From assembly GCA_050516505.1 (NCBI GenBank), contig CP191518.1:372001-436000 (forward strand): DNA of 64,000 nt, written 5' to 3'. The position numbers were made by a program, and so were the translations under genes. Of the stretch, positions 47,814 through 57,442 are shown piece by piece; position 1 is the stretch's first letter, and every line of letters begins with the position of its first letter. This stretch comes from Scandinavium ludwigii_A (GTDB lineage Bacteria > Pseudomonadota > Gammaproteobacteria > Enterobacterales > Enterobacteriaceae). The notes beneath the pieces are model-generated. The model saw nothing but the letters and a program-made list of their open reading frames with translations, was not told where the DNA came from and made no database searches.

Positions 47814-48920
47814 TCAGTGCGGTGTACGCCCGGTGTTAAAGCGCTTCTCCAGATGCTGGCTGTAGCGCGACATGCTAAAACAGAAGATCCAATAGATCAG
47901 TGCAGCAAAGACGTAGCCCTCAGTTGACATCCCAAGCCATGCCGGATCGACGGTCGCTTGCTGGACGCTGCTGAACAGATCGAACAGGCCAATGATGATC
48001 ACCAGACTGGTGTCTTTAAACAGCGCGATAATGGTATTGACCAGGCCCGGAATCACCAACTTCAGTGCTTGGGGAAGAATAACCAGCACTTGTGTTTTCC
48101 AGTAGCCCAGAGCTAGCGAGCTTGCGGCTTCATATTGCCCTTTGGGGAGAGCCTGCAAGCCGCCGCGCACCACTTCCGCCACGTAGGCCGACTGGAACAA
48201 CACCACACCGACTAATGCGCGGATGAGTTTATCGATGCTGGTTCCTTCAGACATAAAAAGCGGTAGCATCACCGAGGACATAAACAGCACGGTGATCAGT
48301 GGCACGCCGCGCCAGAATTCGATGAAAATAACCGAAAGAATGCGAACCACCGGCATGGTCGAACGGCGTCCAAGCGCCAGCAGAATACCGAGCGGTAACG
48401 CCCCGGCAATCCCGACCGATGCGATAATCAGCGTTAACGTCAGGCCACCCCATTGCCGCGTCTCTACTCTCTCCATGCCAAAGAAACCGCCATATAACAG
48501 AAACCACACCACGATGGGATAAATGACCGCCCAGCAGGCAATGTAGCGACCGCGGCGTGGCATCGCGCTCCAGAACACCGGCACGATCGACAGCAGGCCG
48601 ATAATCAGCGCAGTATTAATACGCCAGCGCTGGTCATGGGGATAAAGCCCATACATAAACTGGCCGAAGCGTTGATGAATGAACACCCAGCAGGCTCCCG
48701 CCTTTGTACAGTCAGCACGTGTCGTTCCCACCCAGTTAGCCTGTAAAAAAGCCCAGTTCAGCAGAGGCGGAATGAGTTCCCACATCAGCCACAGCGCGAA
48801 GAGTGTCAACAGGCTGTTGGACCAGCTGGAGAACAGATTCTTTCGCATCCAGGTCAGAGGCTGATTTCGCTTTGCACCGCCGGGCCGCGTAGCGTGAGAC
48901 AGAATTGCTTTTGTCATCAT
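47814..48920 (-). CDS. yhdY: Amino-acid ABC transporter permease YhdY
   Basis: Second permease of the importer (AapM type). The product is 368 residues with a long N-terminal extension, about eight membrane segments and the ATPase-contact EAA loop (QYEAASSLALGYWKTQVLVI). It lies six bases after yhdX, within one operon. Confidence 0.95.
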   Translation of the reverse strand: MMTKAILSHATRPGGAKRNQPLTWMRKNLFSSWSNSLLTLFALWLMWELIPPLLNWAFLQANWVGTTRADCTKAGACWVFIHQRFGQFMYGLYPHDQRWRINTALIIGLLSIVPVFWSAMPRRGRYIACWAVIYPIVVWFLLYGGFFGMERVETRQWGGLTLTLIIASVGIAGALPLGILLALGRRSTMPVVRILSVIFIEFWRGVPLITVLFMSSVMLPLFMSEGTSIDKLIRALVGVVLFQSAYVAEVVRGGLQALPKGQYEAASSLALGYWKTQVLVILPQALKLVIPGLVNTIIALFKDTSLVIIIGLFDLFSSVQQATVDPAWLGMSTEGYVFAALIYWIFCFSMSRYSQHLEKRFNTGRTPH

Positions 48921-48926
48921 GACCCC

Positions 48927-50108
48927 TTAGCGCTCAATCAGTGCCATACGGCGGTTATAGATATTCATCAGCAGCGAAATACTCAGACTGATAATGAGGT
49001 ACACCGACATGGTGATCGCGATCGTTTCAATAGCCTGTCCGGTCTGGTTCAGCACCGTACCGGCAAACAGCGAGACCATATCGGGATAGCCAATGGCCGC
49101 GGCCAGCGATGAGTTTTTGACAATATTCAGGTACTGGCTGGTGAGTGGTGGGATCACCACGCGGAGCGCCTGGGGAATAATGACCTGGCGCAGTGTCACA
49201 GGGTTTGGCAGCCCAAGCGAACGGGCAGCTTCATGCTGTCCAAAAGGTACAGCCTGGATACCAGAACGAATGATCTCGGCAATAAACGCGGAGGTATAAA
49301 CCGAGAGCGCGAGCGTTAACGCTGCCAGTTCGGGGATCAGCACCATGCCACCGCGGAAGTTAAACCCTTGAAGGGCTGGTATATCCCAATGAAGTGCGGC
49401 GCCAAAGAGCCAGTGTGCGAGCAACGGTAGCGCGATAACTAGCGCCAGTGCGGTCGGCCAGGTTCGTCGAAGTTGGCCTGTTTTAATCTGGTGCGTTTTG
49501 TTATAGCGAAAAAGCCCGATGGTCAGCAGTGCGGCAATGATGAGTGCGGTAATACAAGCCAGCAATCCTTCACCCCATTGTGGTGAAGGAATATAGAGCC
49601 CACGATTGCTGAGGAACACCAGCTCGAAGGCATTCACCGCCTGACGCGGTCCGGGTAAATTGCGAAGTACGGCAAAGTACCAAAAGAAGATTTGCAGCAG
49701 CGGTGGAATGTTACGGAATGTCTCGATATACACCGTCGACAGCTTACGCAGCAGCCAGTTTTCGGAGAGTCTCGCCAGGCCCAAAAAGAAGCCGAGGAAG
49801 GAAGCAAAGACAATACATAGCGCAGAAACCAGCAACGTGTTCAGCAAACCGACCAGGAAAACCCGGCCATAGGTATCACCCTGCTGATAATCCACTAAGT
49901 GCTGGACGATGCCAAAGCCCGCGCTTCTGTCGAGAAAAGCAAAACCTGAGGTAATGCCTCGCTTATCCAGATTAGTGATGGTGTTGTGTATCAAATAGAT
50001 AGCAATAGCGACGACCGCCACTACCGCAAGGATTTGAAACAGCCAGGCGCGAACCGTGGGGTTGGAAAAGGAGAGCGATCCTTTTACGGTCAGGCGGCGT
50101 TGGGACAT
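48927..50108 (-). CDS. yhdX: Amino-acid ABC transporter permease YhdX
   Basis: First permease of the importer (AapQ type). The product is 393 residues, polytopic, with the EAA loop (QHEAARSLGLPNPVTLRQVI). It follows yhdW with a hairpin in the 68-base gap. Confidence 0.95.
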   Translation of the reverse strand: MSQRRLTVKGSLSFSNPTVRAWLFQILAVVAVVAIAIYLIHNTITNLDKRGITSGFAFLDRSAGFGIVQHLVDYQQGDTYGRVFLVGLLNTLLVSALCIVFASFLGFFLGLARLSENWLLRKLSTVYIETFRNIPPLLQIFFWYFAVLRNLPGPRQAVNAFELVFLSNRGLYIPSPQWGEGLLACITALIIAALLTIGLFRYNKTHQIKTGQLRRTWPTALALVIALPLLAHWLFGAALHWDIPALQGFNFRGGMVLIPELAALTLALSVYTSAFIAEIIRSGIQAVPFGQHEAARSLGLPNPVTLRQVIIPQALRVVIPPLTSQYLNIVKNSSLAAAIGYPDMVSLFAGTVLNQTGQAIETIAITMSVYLIISLSISLLMNIYNRRMALIER

Positions 50109-50139
50109 AGTAAAACCTCAATGACCAGAACATCAGGTT

Positions 50140-50161
50140 GGGCACCGCCTAAGCGATGCCC
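50140..50161 (-). promoter_or_regulatory. Hairpin between yhdW and yhdX
   Basis: On the minus strand GGGCATCGC and GCGGTGCCC pair over nine bases, counting one G-U pair, with a four-base loop. Such hairpins after a binding-protein gene often protect its mRNA and raise its level over the permease genes; that role is inferred. Confidence 0.6.
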
Positions 50162-50176
50162 GTCACAGCGTGAAAC

Positions 50177-51202
50177 TTAACGAACCGGCGGCGCGTATTG
50201 GATCCCACCGTTGTTCCAGAGGTTGTTCTGGCCACGTTTGATCTTCAGAGCACTGCCTTCGCCGACGTTGCGGTCAAAGATTTCGGCGTAGTTACCGACC
50301 TGTTTAACAATGTTATAGGCCCACTTGTTATCCAGTTTCAGGTCCTTGCCGAAATCACCCTCTTTCCCGAGCAGGTGTGACATATCTGGCGTTGATGGGT
50401 TAGCAAATTTCTCATCAACGTTTTTAGAGTTAATCCCCATTTCTTCGGCGTTCAGCATGGCGAACAGCGTCCAGCGCACGATGGAGAACCACTCGTCATC
50501 ACCACGACGAACCACTGGGCCCAGCGGCTCTTTGGAAATCACCTCTGGCAGAACAATCCATTCACCCGGTTTGCTCAGTTTGATACGCAGCGCATACAGC
50601 TGTGACTGGTCAGAGGCCAGGGTATCGCAGCGCCCGGATTCCAGCGCTTTTGCTGATTCGTCAGAGCGGTCGAAGGTCACTGGGGTGTACTTCATATTGT
50701 TGGCTTTGAAGTAATCCGCCACGTTCAGCTCGGTGTCGGTACCGGCCTGAATACAGACGGTCGCACCATCCAGCTCTTTCGCACTTTTCAGCCCGGCCTT
50801 ATCGTGAGTCAGGAAGCCGATACCGTCGTAATACGTTACACCGGTAAAGGACAGGCCCATGCCCGCATCGCGAGAAGAGGTCCAGGTGGTGTTACGGGAG
50901 AGCAAATCTACTTCGCCTGATTGCAGTGCGGTGAAACGTTCCTTCGCGGTCAGTGGGGTATATTTCACTTTGCTGGCATCACCAAATACCGCTGCGGCCA
51001 CGCCACGGCAGACATCTACATCAATACCGGTAAATTTTCCGTCGGCATCTGCATAAGAAAAGCCCGGCAATCCATCACTGATCCCGCACTGAACGAAGCC
51101 TTTCTTTTTAACGGCGTCAAAAGTGGTACCGGCATGTGCCTGATTTGAGATTGCAAACAGTACGCCCGCCGCGGTGAGGCTGGCGATCATCATCTTTTTC
51201 AT
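50177..51202 (-). CDS. yhdW: Amino-acid ABC transporter periplasmic binding protein YhdW
   Basis: The periplasmic binding protein that delivers amino acid to the YhdXYZ complex. The product is 341 residues. It has a signal peptide (MKKMMIASLTAAGVLFAISN, then QAHA), SBP_bac_3 motifs (GFSYADADGKFTGIDVDVCR, ERFTALQSGEVDLL) and two cysteines likely to pair. It appears intact here; I recall the K-12 copy being annotated as damaged, but I could not check. It heads the operon, with a candidate CRP site about 305 bases upstream. Confidence 0.95.
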   Translation of the reverse strand: MKKMMIASLTAAGVLFAISNQAHAGTTFDAVKKKGFVQCGISDGLPGFSYADADGKFTGIDVDVCRGVAAAVFGDASKVKYTPLTAKERFTALQSGEVDLLSRNTTWTSSRDAGMGLSFTGVTYYDGIGFLTHDKAGLKSAKELDGATVCIQAGTDTELNVADYFKANNMKYTPVTFDRSDESAKALESGRCDTLASDQSQLYALRIKLSKPGEWIVLPEVISKEPLGPVVRRGDDEWFSIVRWTLFAMLNAEEMGINSKNVDEKFANPSTPDMSHLLGKEGDFGKDLKLDNKWAYNIVKQVGNYAEIFDRNVGEGSALKIKRGQNNLWNNGGIQYAPPVR

Positions 51203-51506
51203 AAAGCATCCTGTGTGGCGAAAATTTATCGTTATTTATTAGACGTCCTGGGGAACGCCGAATCCTGTCTGTGGCCATGGCCATTCCTTCTAAAGCAAAG
51301 GGAATGCCAGAATTGCAACCGCCTGATATTGGGGCTCGTGGAAGCAATAAAGTGAGTGTAGACAGGAAAGAAAAAAACAAGCGCCCCGGGATGGTGCAAA
51401 ATTACAACCTGTGCCACAAATCAGAGCGAAAAAGTTTCAGGATTGAGATGGGAAAGAGAAATGATTTCGGGGGGTAATATTGTCGTGAGAATGAATGGCA
51501 ATAATA

Positions 51507-51522
51507 TGTGAAATTGCTCACG
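51507..51522. promoter_or_regulatory. CRP-like site
   Basis: TGTGA, six bases, then TCACG: one base off the TGTGA-N6-TCACA consensus and nearly symmetric. It lies 305 bases upstream of the yhdW start. Confidence 0.55.
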
Positions 51523-51645
51523 CCATTTCAGCGTAATAATCATTTTTAATTATAGATGTGTGATTAAAAACACGAAATTGTTTTTATGAGGGGCAGTGAC
51601 AAAGCAATTTTTTACTTTCGAGCGCAGTTTTGCACCGCAATAAAG

Positions 51646-51671
51646 CAAAAGCGCGGAGGGCCCGCGCTTTC
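51646..51671 (-). terminator. Terminator after yhdV
   Basis: The stem AAAGCGCGG / CCGCGCTTT (51648-51656 with 51662-51670) reads into T-rich sequence on the minus strand. It lies just after the yhdV stop. Confidence 0.8.
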
Positions 51672-51677
51672 ATTTAA

Positions 51678-51899
51678 TTATTTGGTGAGAGCCACGATAC
51701 CGAGCGTCAGGCCCGCCAGAGCGGCTGCGCCACCGGCGATAGCTCCCGCCGTTTCCCAGTTATCCTGTGTCGTGCCTTTCATGCAGGTATTGGTGTGCAC
51801 CAGGCGACCCTGATCGTCATAAACCGGTACGCAAGGTGAATCGTGTGCGCAGCCAGCGAGTAAGGCGGCCAATAATGCAACTGAAATCAATCTTTTCAT
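51678..51899 (-). CDS. yhdV: Small lipoprotein YhdV
   Basis: A 73-residue predicted lipoprotein of unknown function. The signal peptide MKRLISVALLAALLAGC ends in a lipobox with the lipidated cysteine at residue 17. The C-terminus is a glycine- and alanine-rich hydrophobic stretch (AGAIAGGAAALAGLTLGIVA). It stands alone between yhdW and acrF, as in E. coli. Confidence 0.92.
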   Translation of the reverse strand: MKRLISVALLAALLAGCAHDSPCVPVYDDQGRLVHTNTCMKGTTQDNWETAGAIAGGAAALAGLTLGIVALTK

Positions 51900-52121
51900 G
51901 ATATTACCTCGATTAACCGCGTTGACGTAAAATATCGGCCTTGCGGAATTGCGGTAATTTTACCACTGAGACTAGAACTGCCCGAGGGATAAATAATCTC
52001 AATTTATTTGTTCTGTAAACATCGTGGAGGTATTCGCGAATATCACGCTGATTATGTAGAAAATATGCAGAGTAAAATTCTGAATTTACCGATCTGGATG
52101 TGGTTATTTATCTGGCTGAAT

Positions 52122-52148
52122 CAAAAAAGGCGCCTTAAGCGCCCTTTT
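52122..52148 (-). terminator. Terminator after acrF
   Basis: The stem GGCGC / GCGCC with flanking A and T runs gives a minus-strand hairpin followed by T. It lies about 10 bases after the acrF stop. Confidence 0.8.
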
Positions 52149-52157
52149 TGTTTTTAC

Positions 52158-55100
52158 TTAGTTTTTCGTTCTACCGAAACGTCGACGAACGACCACAAAG
52201 AACACCGGTACAAAGAAGATGGCAAGCAGTGTCGCTGCAAGCATGCCCCCCATTACGCCAGTTCCTACGGCATTTTGCGCACCGCTACCCGCGCCGTTGC
52301 TAATGACCAGAGGCATGACACCGAGGATAAAAGCCAGAGATGTCATCAGAATCGGGCGCAGACGCATTCGAGAAGCTTGCAGGGTGGCTTCAATCACCCC
52401 TTTACCTTCTTTTTCCATCAGGTCTTTGGCAAATTCGACAATCAGAATAGCGTTTTTCGCCGAAAGGCCAATCGTGGTTAGCAGGCCAACCTGGAAATAG
52501 ACGTCGTTATGCATACCGCGCAGCGTCGCGGCAAGTAGCGCCCCGATAACCCCTAATGGCACCACCAACATGACCGAGAACGGGATTGACCAGCTTTCAT
52601 AAAGCGCGGCGAGGCACAGGAATACGACGATCAATGAAATGGCATACAGCGCCGGAGCCTGGTTACCAGACAGTCGTTCCTGATAAGACATGCCCGTCCA
52701 GTCGTAACCAATACCTGCAGGCAGTTTGCTGGCCATCTGTTCCATCAGAAGCATCGCTTCACCGGTACTCCTACCCGGTGCGGCTTCCCCGAGGATCTCC
52801 ATCGATGGCAGACCGTTAAATCGTTCCAGGCGCGGGGATCCATAAATCCAACTTGCCGTAGAAAATGCGGAGAAAGGAACCATTTCACCACTGGCGCTGC
52901 GGACGTAAAGAGTATTGATATCGTTTGGCAACATACGGAATTTTGCTTCTGCCTGAACGTAAACCTTCTTCACACGACCCCTGTCGATGAAATCGTTGAC
53001 ATAGCTGCCGCCCAGCGCGGTCGAAATGGTCTGGTTGATATCGGAAATCGATACACCCAGCGCCTGCGCTTTTTCCTGATCGACATCGAGCTTGTACTGC
53101 GGGGTATCTTCAAGACCATTTGGACGCACCCGGACCAGTATATCCGGATGTTCTTTTACCATTCCGAGCAGCTGATTACGGGCCTGTGTCAGGCCGTTGT
53201 GTCCAAGACCCGCCTGATCGACTAGCTCAAAGTCGAAGCCCGTTGCCGTACCTAACTCGATAATTGCAGGCAGGTTAAACGGGAATACCATGGCATCTTT
53301 AATCTGGCTGAATTTGGCGGTCGCGCGTTTGATGATGGCTTCAACGTGATTCTCTTCGCCGCTACGTTCATCCCATGGCTTCAGGCTGATAAATGCCATC
53401 CCTGAGTTTTGTCCCTGACCACTAAAGCTGAAACCGTTCACGGTGAAGACGTTGGCGACGTTAGCCTTTTCATCATTGAGATAGTAGTGGGTCATGGTAT
53501 CCAGCACCTTTTGGGTGCGTTCCTGCGTTGCCCCCGCCGGCAACTGAACCATGGTCATGAACACGCCCTGATCTTCTTCTGGCAGAAAGGAGGTCGGCAG
53601 ACGCAGGAATAGAACCGCCATCCCGGCGACGATCGCCACATAGATAATTAAGTAACGCCCGGTGCCTCTCAGAATGCGGCTGACGCTATTGGTGTAGTGA
53701 TCGACACTCTGGTCAAATCGAGCGTTAAACCAGCCGAAGAAACCGCTTTTTGGTGCGTGATGATCGGCTGAAACTGGTTTTAGCAGCGTCGCGCACAGAG
53801 CGGGTGTCAGAATTAATGCCACAAGTACGGACAATGCCATCGATGAAACGATGGTGATTGAGAATTGCCGGTAGATTGCCCCGGTTGAACCGCCGAAGAA
53901 CGCCATCGGGATAAACACCGCAGAGAGTACCATCGCAATCCCGACAAGTGCTCCCTGGATTTGATCCATCGATTTTACCGTCGCTTCCTTTGGTGATAGC
54001 CGTTCTTCGGCCATCACGCGCTCGACGTTTTCCACCACCACGATGGCATCATCCACCAAGAGCCCGATCGCCAGTACCATGCCAAACATAGTCAGCGTGT
54101 TAATCGAGTAACCAAAGGCAGCCAAAATGGCGAACGTGCCCAGCAGAACGACAGGGACTGCGATGGTTGGGATGAGTGTCGCGCGGATATTTTGCAGGAA
54201 AAGGTACATCACAAGGAAGACGAGGACGATCGCTTCGAACAAGGTTTTTATCACTTCGTGAATCGAGATTTTCACGAATGGCGTGGTGTCATAAGGGTAG
54301 ATGACGCGCATACCCTGCGGGAAGAAAGGCTGCAGCTCTTCGAGTTTGGCTTTGATTGCCTCTGCGGTGTTAAGGGCATTCGCACCCGTGGCAAGTTTTA
54401 TCCCCAGCCCGGATGCGGGTTGCCCATTAATGCGGGCAAGCGTGTTGTAGTTTTCACCGCCGAGCTCAATTTGTGCCACATCGCGAAGGTGCACAACCGA
54501 GCCGTCCTGATTGACACGCAGGGTGACGTTGCCGAACTCCTGCGGATTTTTCAGGCGTGTTTGAGCAATGATAGACGCGTTAAGCTGCTGATTACCGATG
54601 GCAGGCGTGCCGCCGAGTTGGCCCGCCGCTATCTGGTTGTTCTGAATTTTCAGTTGGGTTACGACATCAACCGGCGTCAGTTTAAACTTGTTCAGCAGAT
54701 TTGGATCCAGCCAGATACGCATTGCATACTGAGCACCGAACAGTTGGGTATCGCCGACGCCATTCAGGCGACTAATCGCATCTTTCAGGTTCGAGGAAAC
54801 ATAGTCAGAGATATCATCCTGATTTAGTGCCTTGTTATCGGAAACAAAGCCTGCCACCAGTAAATAGCTGCTGCTCGATTTTTTGACGCTGATACCCTGC
54901 TGCTGAACTTCCTGTGGTAGCAGCGGGGTGGCCAGCTGCAGTTTGTTCTGCACCTGGACCTGGGCGATATCCGGATCGGTGCCTGACTGGAAAGTCAGGG
55001 TGATAGTCACGCCGCCAGAGGAGTCGCTGGTGGAGGACATGTACATCAGATTATCGATACCGTTCATGTTCTGTTCGACAACCTGGGTGACGGTATCCTG

Positions 55101-55271
55101 CACGGTTTGGGCGTCAGCCCCCGGATAGGTCGCCGTAATGGCCACTGCCGGTGGCGCGATGGTTGGGTACTGTGCGATAGGCAATTGCATGATCGCAAGT
55201 CCCCCCGCCATCATCATAATAATTGCCAGCACCCAGGCGAAAATCGGGCGCTGAATAAAGAATTTGGACAT
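52158..55271 (-). CDS. acrF: RND multidrug efflux transporter AcrF
   Basis: AcrF is the inner-membrane pump of the AcrEF-TolC efflux system, paralogous to AcrB. The product is 1037 residues, the usual length. It starts MSKFFIQRPIFAWVLAIIMM. The proton-relay aspartates are in IGLLVDDAIVVVENVERVM and the lysine is in GLSAKNAILIVEFAKDLMEK. Twelve membrane helices and two large periplasmic loops are present. It lies 12 bases after acrE. AcrEF is usually weakly expressed, and is activated in mutants. Confidence 0.98.
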   Translation of the reverse strand: MSKFFIQRPIFAWVLAIIMMMAGGLAIMQLPIAQYPTIAPPAVAITATYPGADAQTVQDTVTQVVEQNMNGIDNLMYMSSTSDSSGGVTITLTFQSGTDPDIAQVQVQNKLQLATPLLPQEVQQQGISVKKSSSSYLLVAGFVSDNKALNQDDISDYVSSNLKDAISRLNGVGDTQLFGAQYAMRIWLDPNLLNKFKLTPVDVVTQLKIQNNQIAAGQLGGTPAIGNQQLNASIIAQTRLKNPQEFGNVTLRVNQDGSVVHLRDVAQIELGGENYNTLARINGQPASGLGIKLATGANALNTAEAIKAKLEELQPFFPQGMRVIYPYDTTPFVKISIHEVIKTLFEAIVLVFLVMYLFLQNIRATLIPTIAVPVVLLGTFAILAAFGYSINTLTMFGMVLAIGLLVDDAIVVVENVERVMAEERLSPKEATVKSMDQIQGALVGIAMVLSAVFIPMAFFGGSTGAIYRQFSITIVSSMALSVLVALILTPALCATLLKPVSADHHAPKSGFFGWFNARFDQSVDHYTNSVSRILRGTGRYLIIYVAIVAGMAVLFLRLPTSFLPEEDQGVFMTMVQLPAGATQERTQKVLDTMTHYYLNDEKANVANVFTVNGFSFSGQGQNSGMAFISLKPWDERSGEENHVEAIIKRATAKFSQIKDAMVFPFNLPAIIELGTATGFDFELVDQAGLGHNGLTQARNQLLGMVKEHPDILVRVRPNGLEDTPQYKLDVDQEKAQALGVSISDINQTISTALGGSYVNDFIDRGRVKKVYVQAEAKFRMLPNDINTLYVRSASGEMVPFSAFSTASWIYGSPRLERFNGLPSMEILGEAAPGRSTGEAMLLMEQMASKLPAGIGYDWTGMSYQERLSGNQAPALYAISLIVVFLCLAALYESWSIPFSVMLVVPLGVIGALLAATLRGMHNDVYFQVGLLTTIGLSAKNAILIVEFAKDLMEKEGKGVIEATLQASRMRLRPILMTSLAFILGVMPLVISNGAGSGAQNAVGTGVMGGMLAATLLAIFFVPVFFVVVRRRFGRTKN

Positions 55272-55283
55272 AGTGGCCCCTGA

Positions 55284-56423
55284 TTATTTGGCGGACGAAG
55301 TGGCAGTGTCTGGCTCTGAAGTCACCGAAACGCCAGGACGTACTTTCTGCAATCCGCTGACAATCACTTTGTCACCCGTATTGAGCCCGTTGCTGATAAG
55401 CCACTGACTGCCGATGGCCTGAGAGGCAGTGACGCTGCGGACTTCAACCTGATTTTTCGCATTGACCACTAACACCGTGGCATCGCCTCGCGGCGTGCGT
55501 GTGACACCTTGTTGCGGCACCAGAATGGCGTTTGGCTGCACACCTTCATCGATGCGTGCACGTACAAACATACCGGGCAGCAGCGAGTGTTGAGGGTTAG
55601 GAAAAATAGCGCGCAGGGTGATGGAGCCGGTGCTTTCATCAACGGTGACATCAGAGAATTGCAAGGTGCCTTTCAGGGAATACGGCTGCCCGTTTTCCAT
55701 CACGAGCTCAACGCTTTTGGTGCCGCTTCCTTGCTGAAGGCTTTGCTGTTTGAGACGCATAAAGTCGCTGCTGGACTGAGTGACATCGACATAAATCGGG
55801 TCCAGCTGCTGTACCGTTGCCAGTGCCTGGGACTGACCGTTAGTGACTAATGCGCCTTCGGTTACGCTGGACTTGCCGATTCGCCCGCTAATCGGAGAGG
55901 TGACTTTGGTGTAGGCCACGTTGATGCGTGCGGTTTCTACCGCGGCTTTCGCAGCCATTACGCTGGCGTCGGCCTGCTGGGCGTTAGCCACCGCCTGATC
56001 GTAATCCTGGCGGCTGACATATTGTGTGCCGAGCAGAGGCAAATAACGTTTTACAGTCAAATGCGCAATCGTTGCGGCGGCTACGGCTTTGGCTTCATCG
56101 CCTTTGGCGCTGTTCCACGCGGCCTGATAGGTGGCTGGATCTATCTGATAGAGAGACTCACCTGACTGAATATCGCTGCCCTCAATGAAATTACGGTGCA
56201 GGATGATACCGCTGACCTGTGGACGAACTTCAGCAATGCGAAATGCCGTGGTTCTGCCCGGCAGTTCGGTTGTCACGGACAGCGGGGCGCTCGTAATGAC
56301 ATGAACCGTAACGTGTGGTGCCTGTGGTTGCTGCGGCCGATCCCCTGCATTATCGCAACTGCTAATCAGCAGAGTTGATGCGAGTAAACTGGATAAAATC
56401 GAAATCCTGGCGTGAATCTTCAT
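55284..56423 (-). CDS. acrE: Efflux periplasmic adaptor AcrE
   Basis: AcrE is the lipid-anchored adaptor that joins AcrF to TolC. The product is 379 residues with a lipoprotein signal (LLASTLLISSCDNAG; lipidated cysteine at 23). A biotinyl-lipoyl-like domain, a helical hairpin and a beta-barrel domain follow. It heads the acrEF operon and is divergent from acrS. Confidence 0.97.
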   Translation of the reverse strand: MKIHARISILSSLLASTLLISSCDNAGDRPQQPQAPHVTVHVITSAPLSVTTELPGRTTAFRIAEVRPQVSGIILHRNFIEGSDIQSGESLYQIDPATYQAAWNSAKGDEAKAVAAATIAHLTVKRYLPLLGTQYVSRQDYDQAVANAQQADASVMAAKAAVETARINVAYTKVTSPISGRIGKSSVTEGALVTNGQSQALATVQQLDPIYVDVTQSSSDFMRLKQQSLQQGSGTKSVELVMENGQPYSLKGTLQFSDVTVDESTGSITLRAIFPNPQHSLLPGMFVRARIDEGVQPNAILVPQQGVTRTPRGDATVLVVNAKNQVEVRSVTASQAIGSQWLISNGLNTGDKVIVSGLQKVRPGVSVTSEPDTATSSAK

Positions 56424-56770
56424 TGCAAGTCCTTAATTACAGATATAGCAAATTCTCCGGAAACCGGTGAAAAAATAAAAAAATGCGCACGCCATAGTAC
56501 AAATAAAAACGTTGAAATGTTAGCCGTCGGGATTGAGAAATGGTATGGGAAAGCACGCATACATAAAGGAAATTGAGGGTGAATTTTATGGCAGGGAGAG
56601 AAAGAGTTGGAATTATAGTTATTATCAATACATCAATGCGAAGTATTGATGATTATTATTGAATGCGGATAAGAAGTGAGTGCCAATCCAGTATTAATGT
56701 ATAAAATGCTATGTGGAAAAATGGATTGCCAATACATTAATGGTTTTTCAGGAGGGTATTTGGGTTCGCT
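56424..56770. promoter_or_regulatory. acrE-acrS divergent promoter region
   Basis: A 347-base AT-rich gap with no credible gene. It must hold promoters for both genes. It carries repeats built on TACAT(C/T)AATG: CATCAAT...ATTGATG (56631-56651), TATTAATGTATA (about 56691-56702) and CAATACATTAATGG (about 56730-56743). These resemble the AcrR operator, so AcrS may bind here; inferred. Confidence 0.55.
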
Positions 56771-57442
56771 ATGGTCAGAAAAACAAAAGAAGATGCGCTG
56801 ATTACCCGACAACAGCTGCTGGATGCTGCTATCGAGCAGTTCTCACTGCGAGGGGTTTCCAGCACAACACTGAGCGACATCGCTGATGCAGCGGGCGTGA
56901 CACGCGGCGCCGTCTACTGGCATTTCAACAATAAAGTCGAACTGTTTAATGAAATGTGGCGAGAGCAAATTCCATTGCGCGATATAATACGCGATCGTGT
57001 AAATATTAACGAAAGCGAAAATCCGCTGATGTATCTGCGTGAAATGTTTGTTGTTGGTTTGCAACATATTGCTCAATCTGTAAAGCTTCGTGCACTAATG
57101 CAAATTTTGTATCACAAATGTGAATTCACAAAAGAGATGATACTGGAGTCAGAAATTCGTCAGCACATCTGTTTTGGCTATGAAATGCCGCGTCGGGTAT
57201 TAACACAATGTGTTCGTAATGGCAGTCTTCCTGCTGATACGAATATTGAATTAGCCCTGACAATGTTTCATTGCTTCTTTTCTGGCGTATTAAAAAATTG
57301 GCTACTCTTTCCCGAACATTTCAATTTGTATCAGCAAGCACCAGAGCTGGTGGATAATATAATGGCAACGTTACCTCATCATCCGACGACGCTGCCGATG
57401 CCGATGGATAACGTAGCGGCTTATCACCATCAGGCACTGTAA
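56771..57442 (+). CDS. acrS: TetR-family repressor AcrS (EnvR)
   Basis: AcrS represses acrEF, and in E. coli also acrAB. The product is 223 residues. It has the TetR helix-turn-helix (GVSSTTLSDIADAAGVTRGA, then VYWHFNNK) at about residues 27-55 and a ligand-binding C-terminal domain. It is divergent from acrE. Its stop touches the stop of the following minus-strand gene with no bases between. Confidence 0.95.
   Translation: MVRKTKEDALITRQQLLDAAIEQFSLRGVSSTTLSDIADAAGVTRGAVYWHFNNKVELFNEMWREQIPLRDIIRDRVNINESENPLMYLREMFVVGLQHIAQSVKLRALMQILYHKCEFTKEMILESEIRQHICFGYEMPRRVLTQCVRNGSLPADTNIELALTMFHCFFSGVLKNWLLFPEHFNLYQQAPELVDNIMATLPHHPTTLPMPMDNVAAYHHQAL

Larger units (their letters stand above)
51203..51677. 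promoter_or_regulatory. yhdW upstream region with a CRP-like site
   Basis: No credible gene in these 475 bases. It should hold the yhdW promoter and the yhdV terminator. A near-consensus CRP half-site pair lies at 51507-51522. An A-rich tract and several T runs follow toward yhdV. Open frames here are short and do not look coding. Confidence 0.55.

Noticed and set aside
51390..51420. Sigma-54 promoter upstream of yhdW
   Set aside because: TGGCAC and TTGCA are both present on the minus strand but 11 bases apart rather than five, so the GG-GC spacing is wrong.
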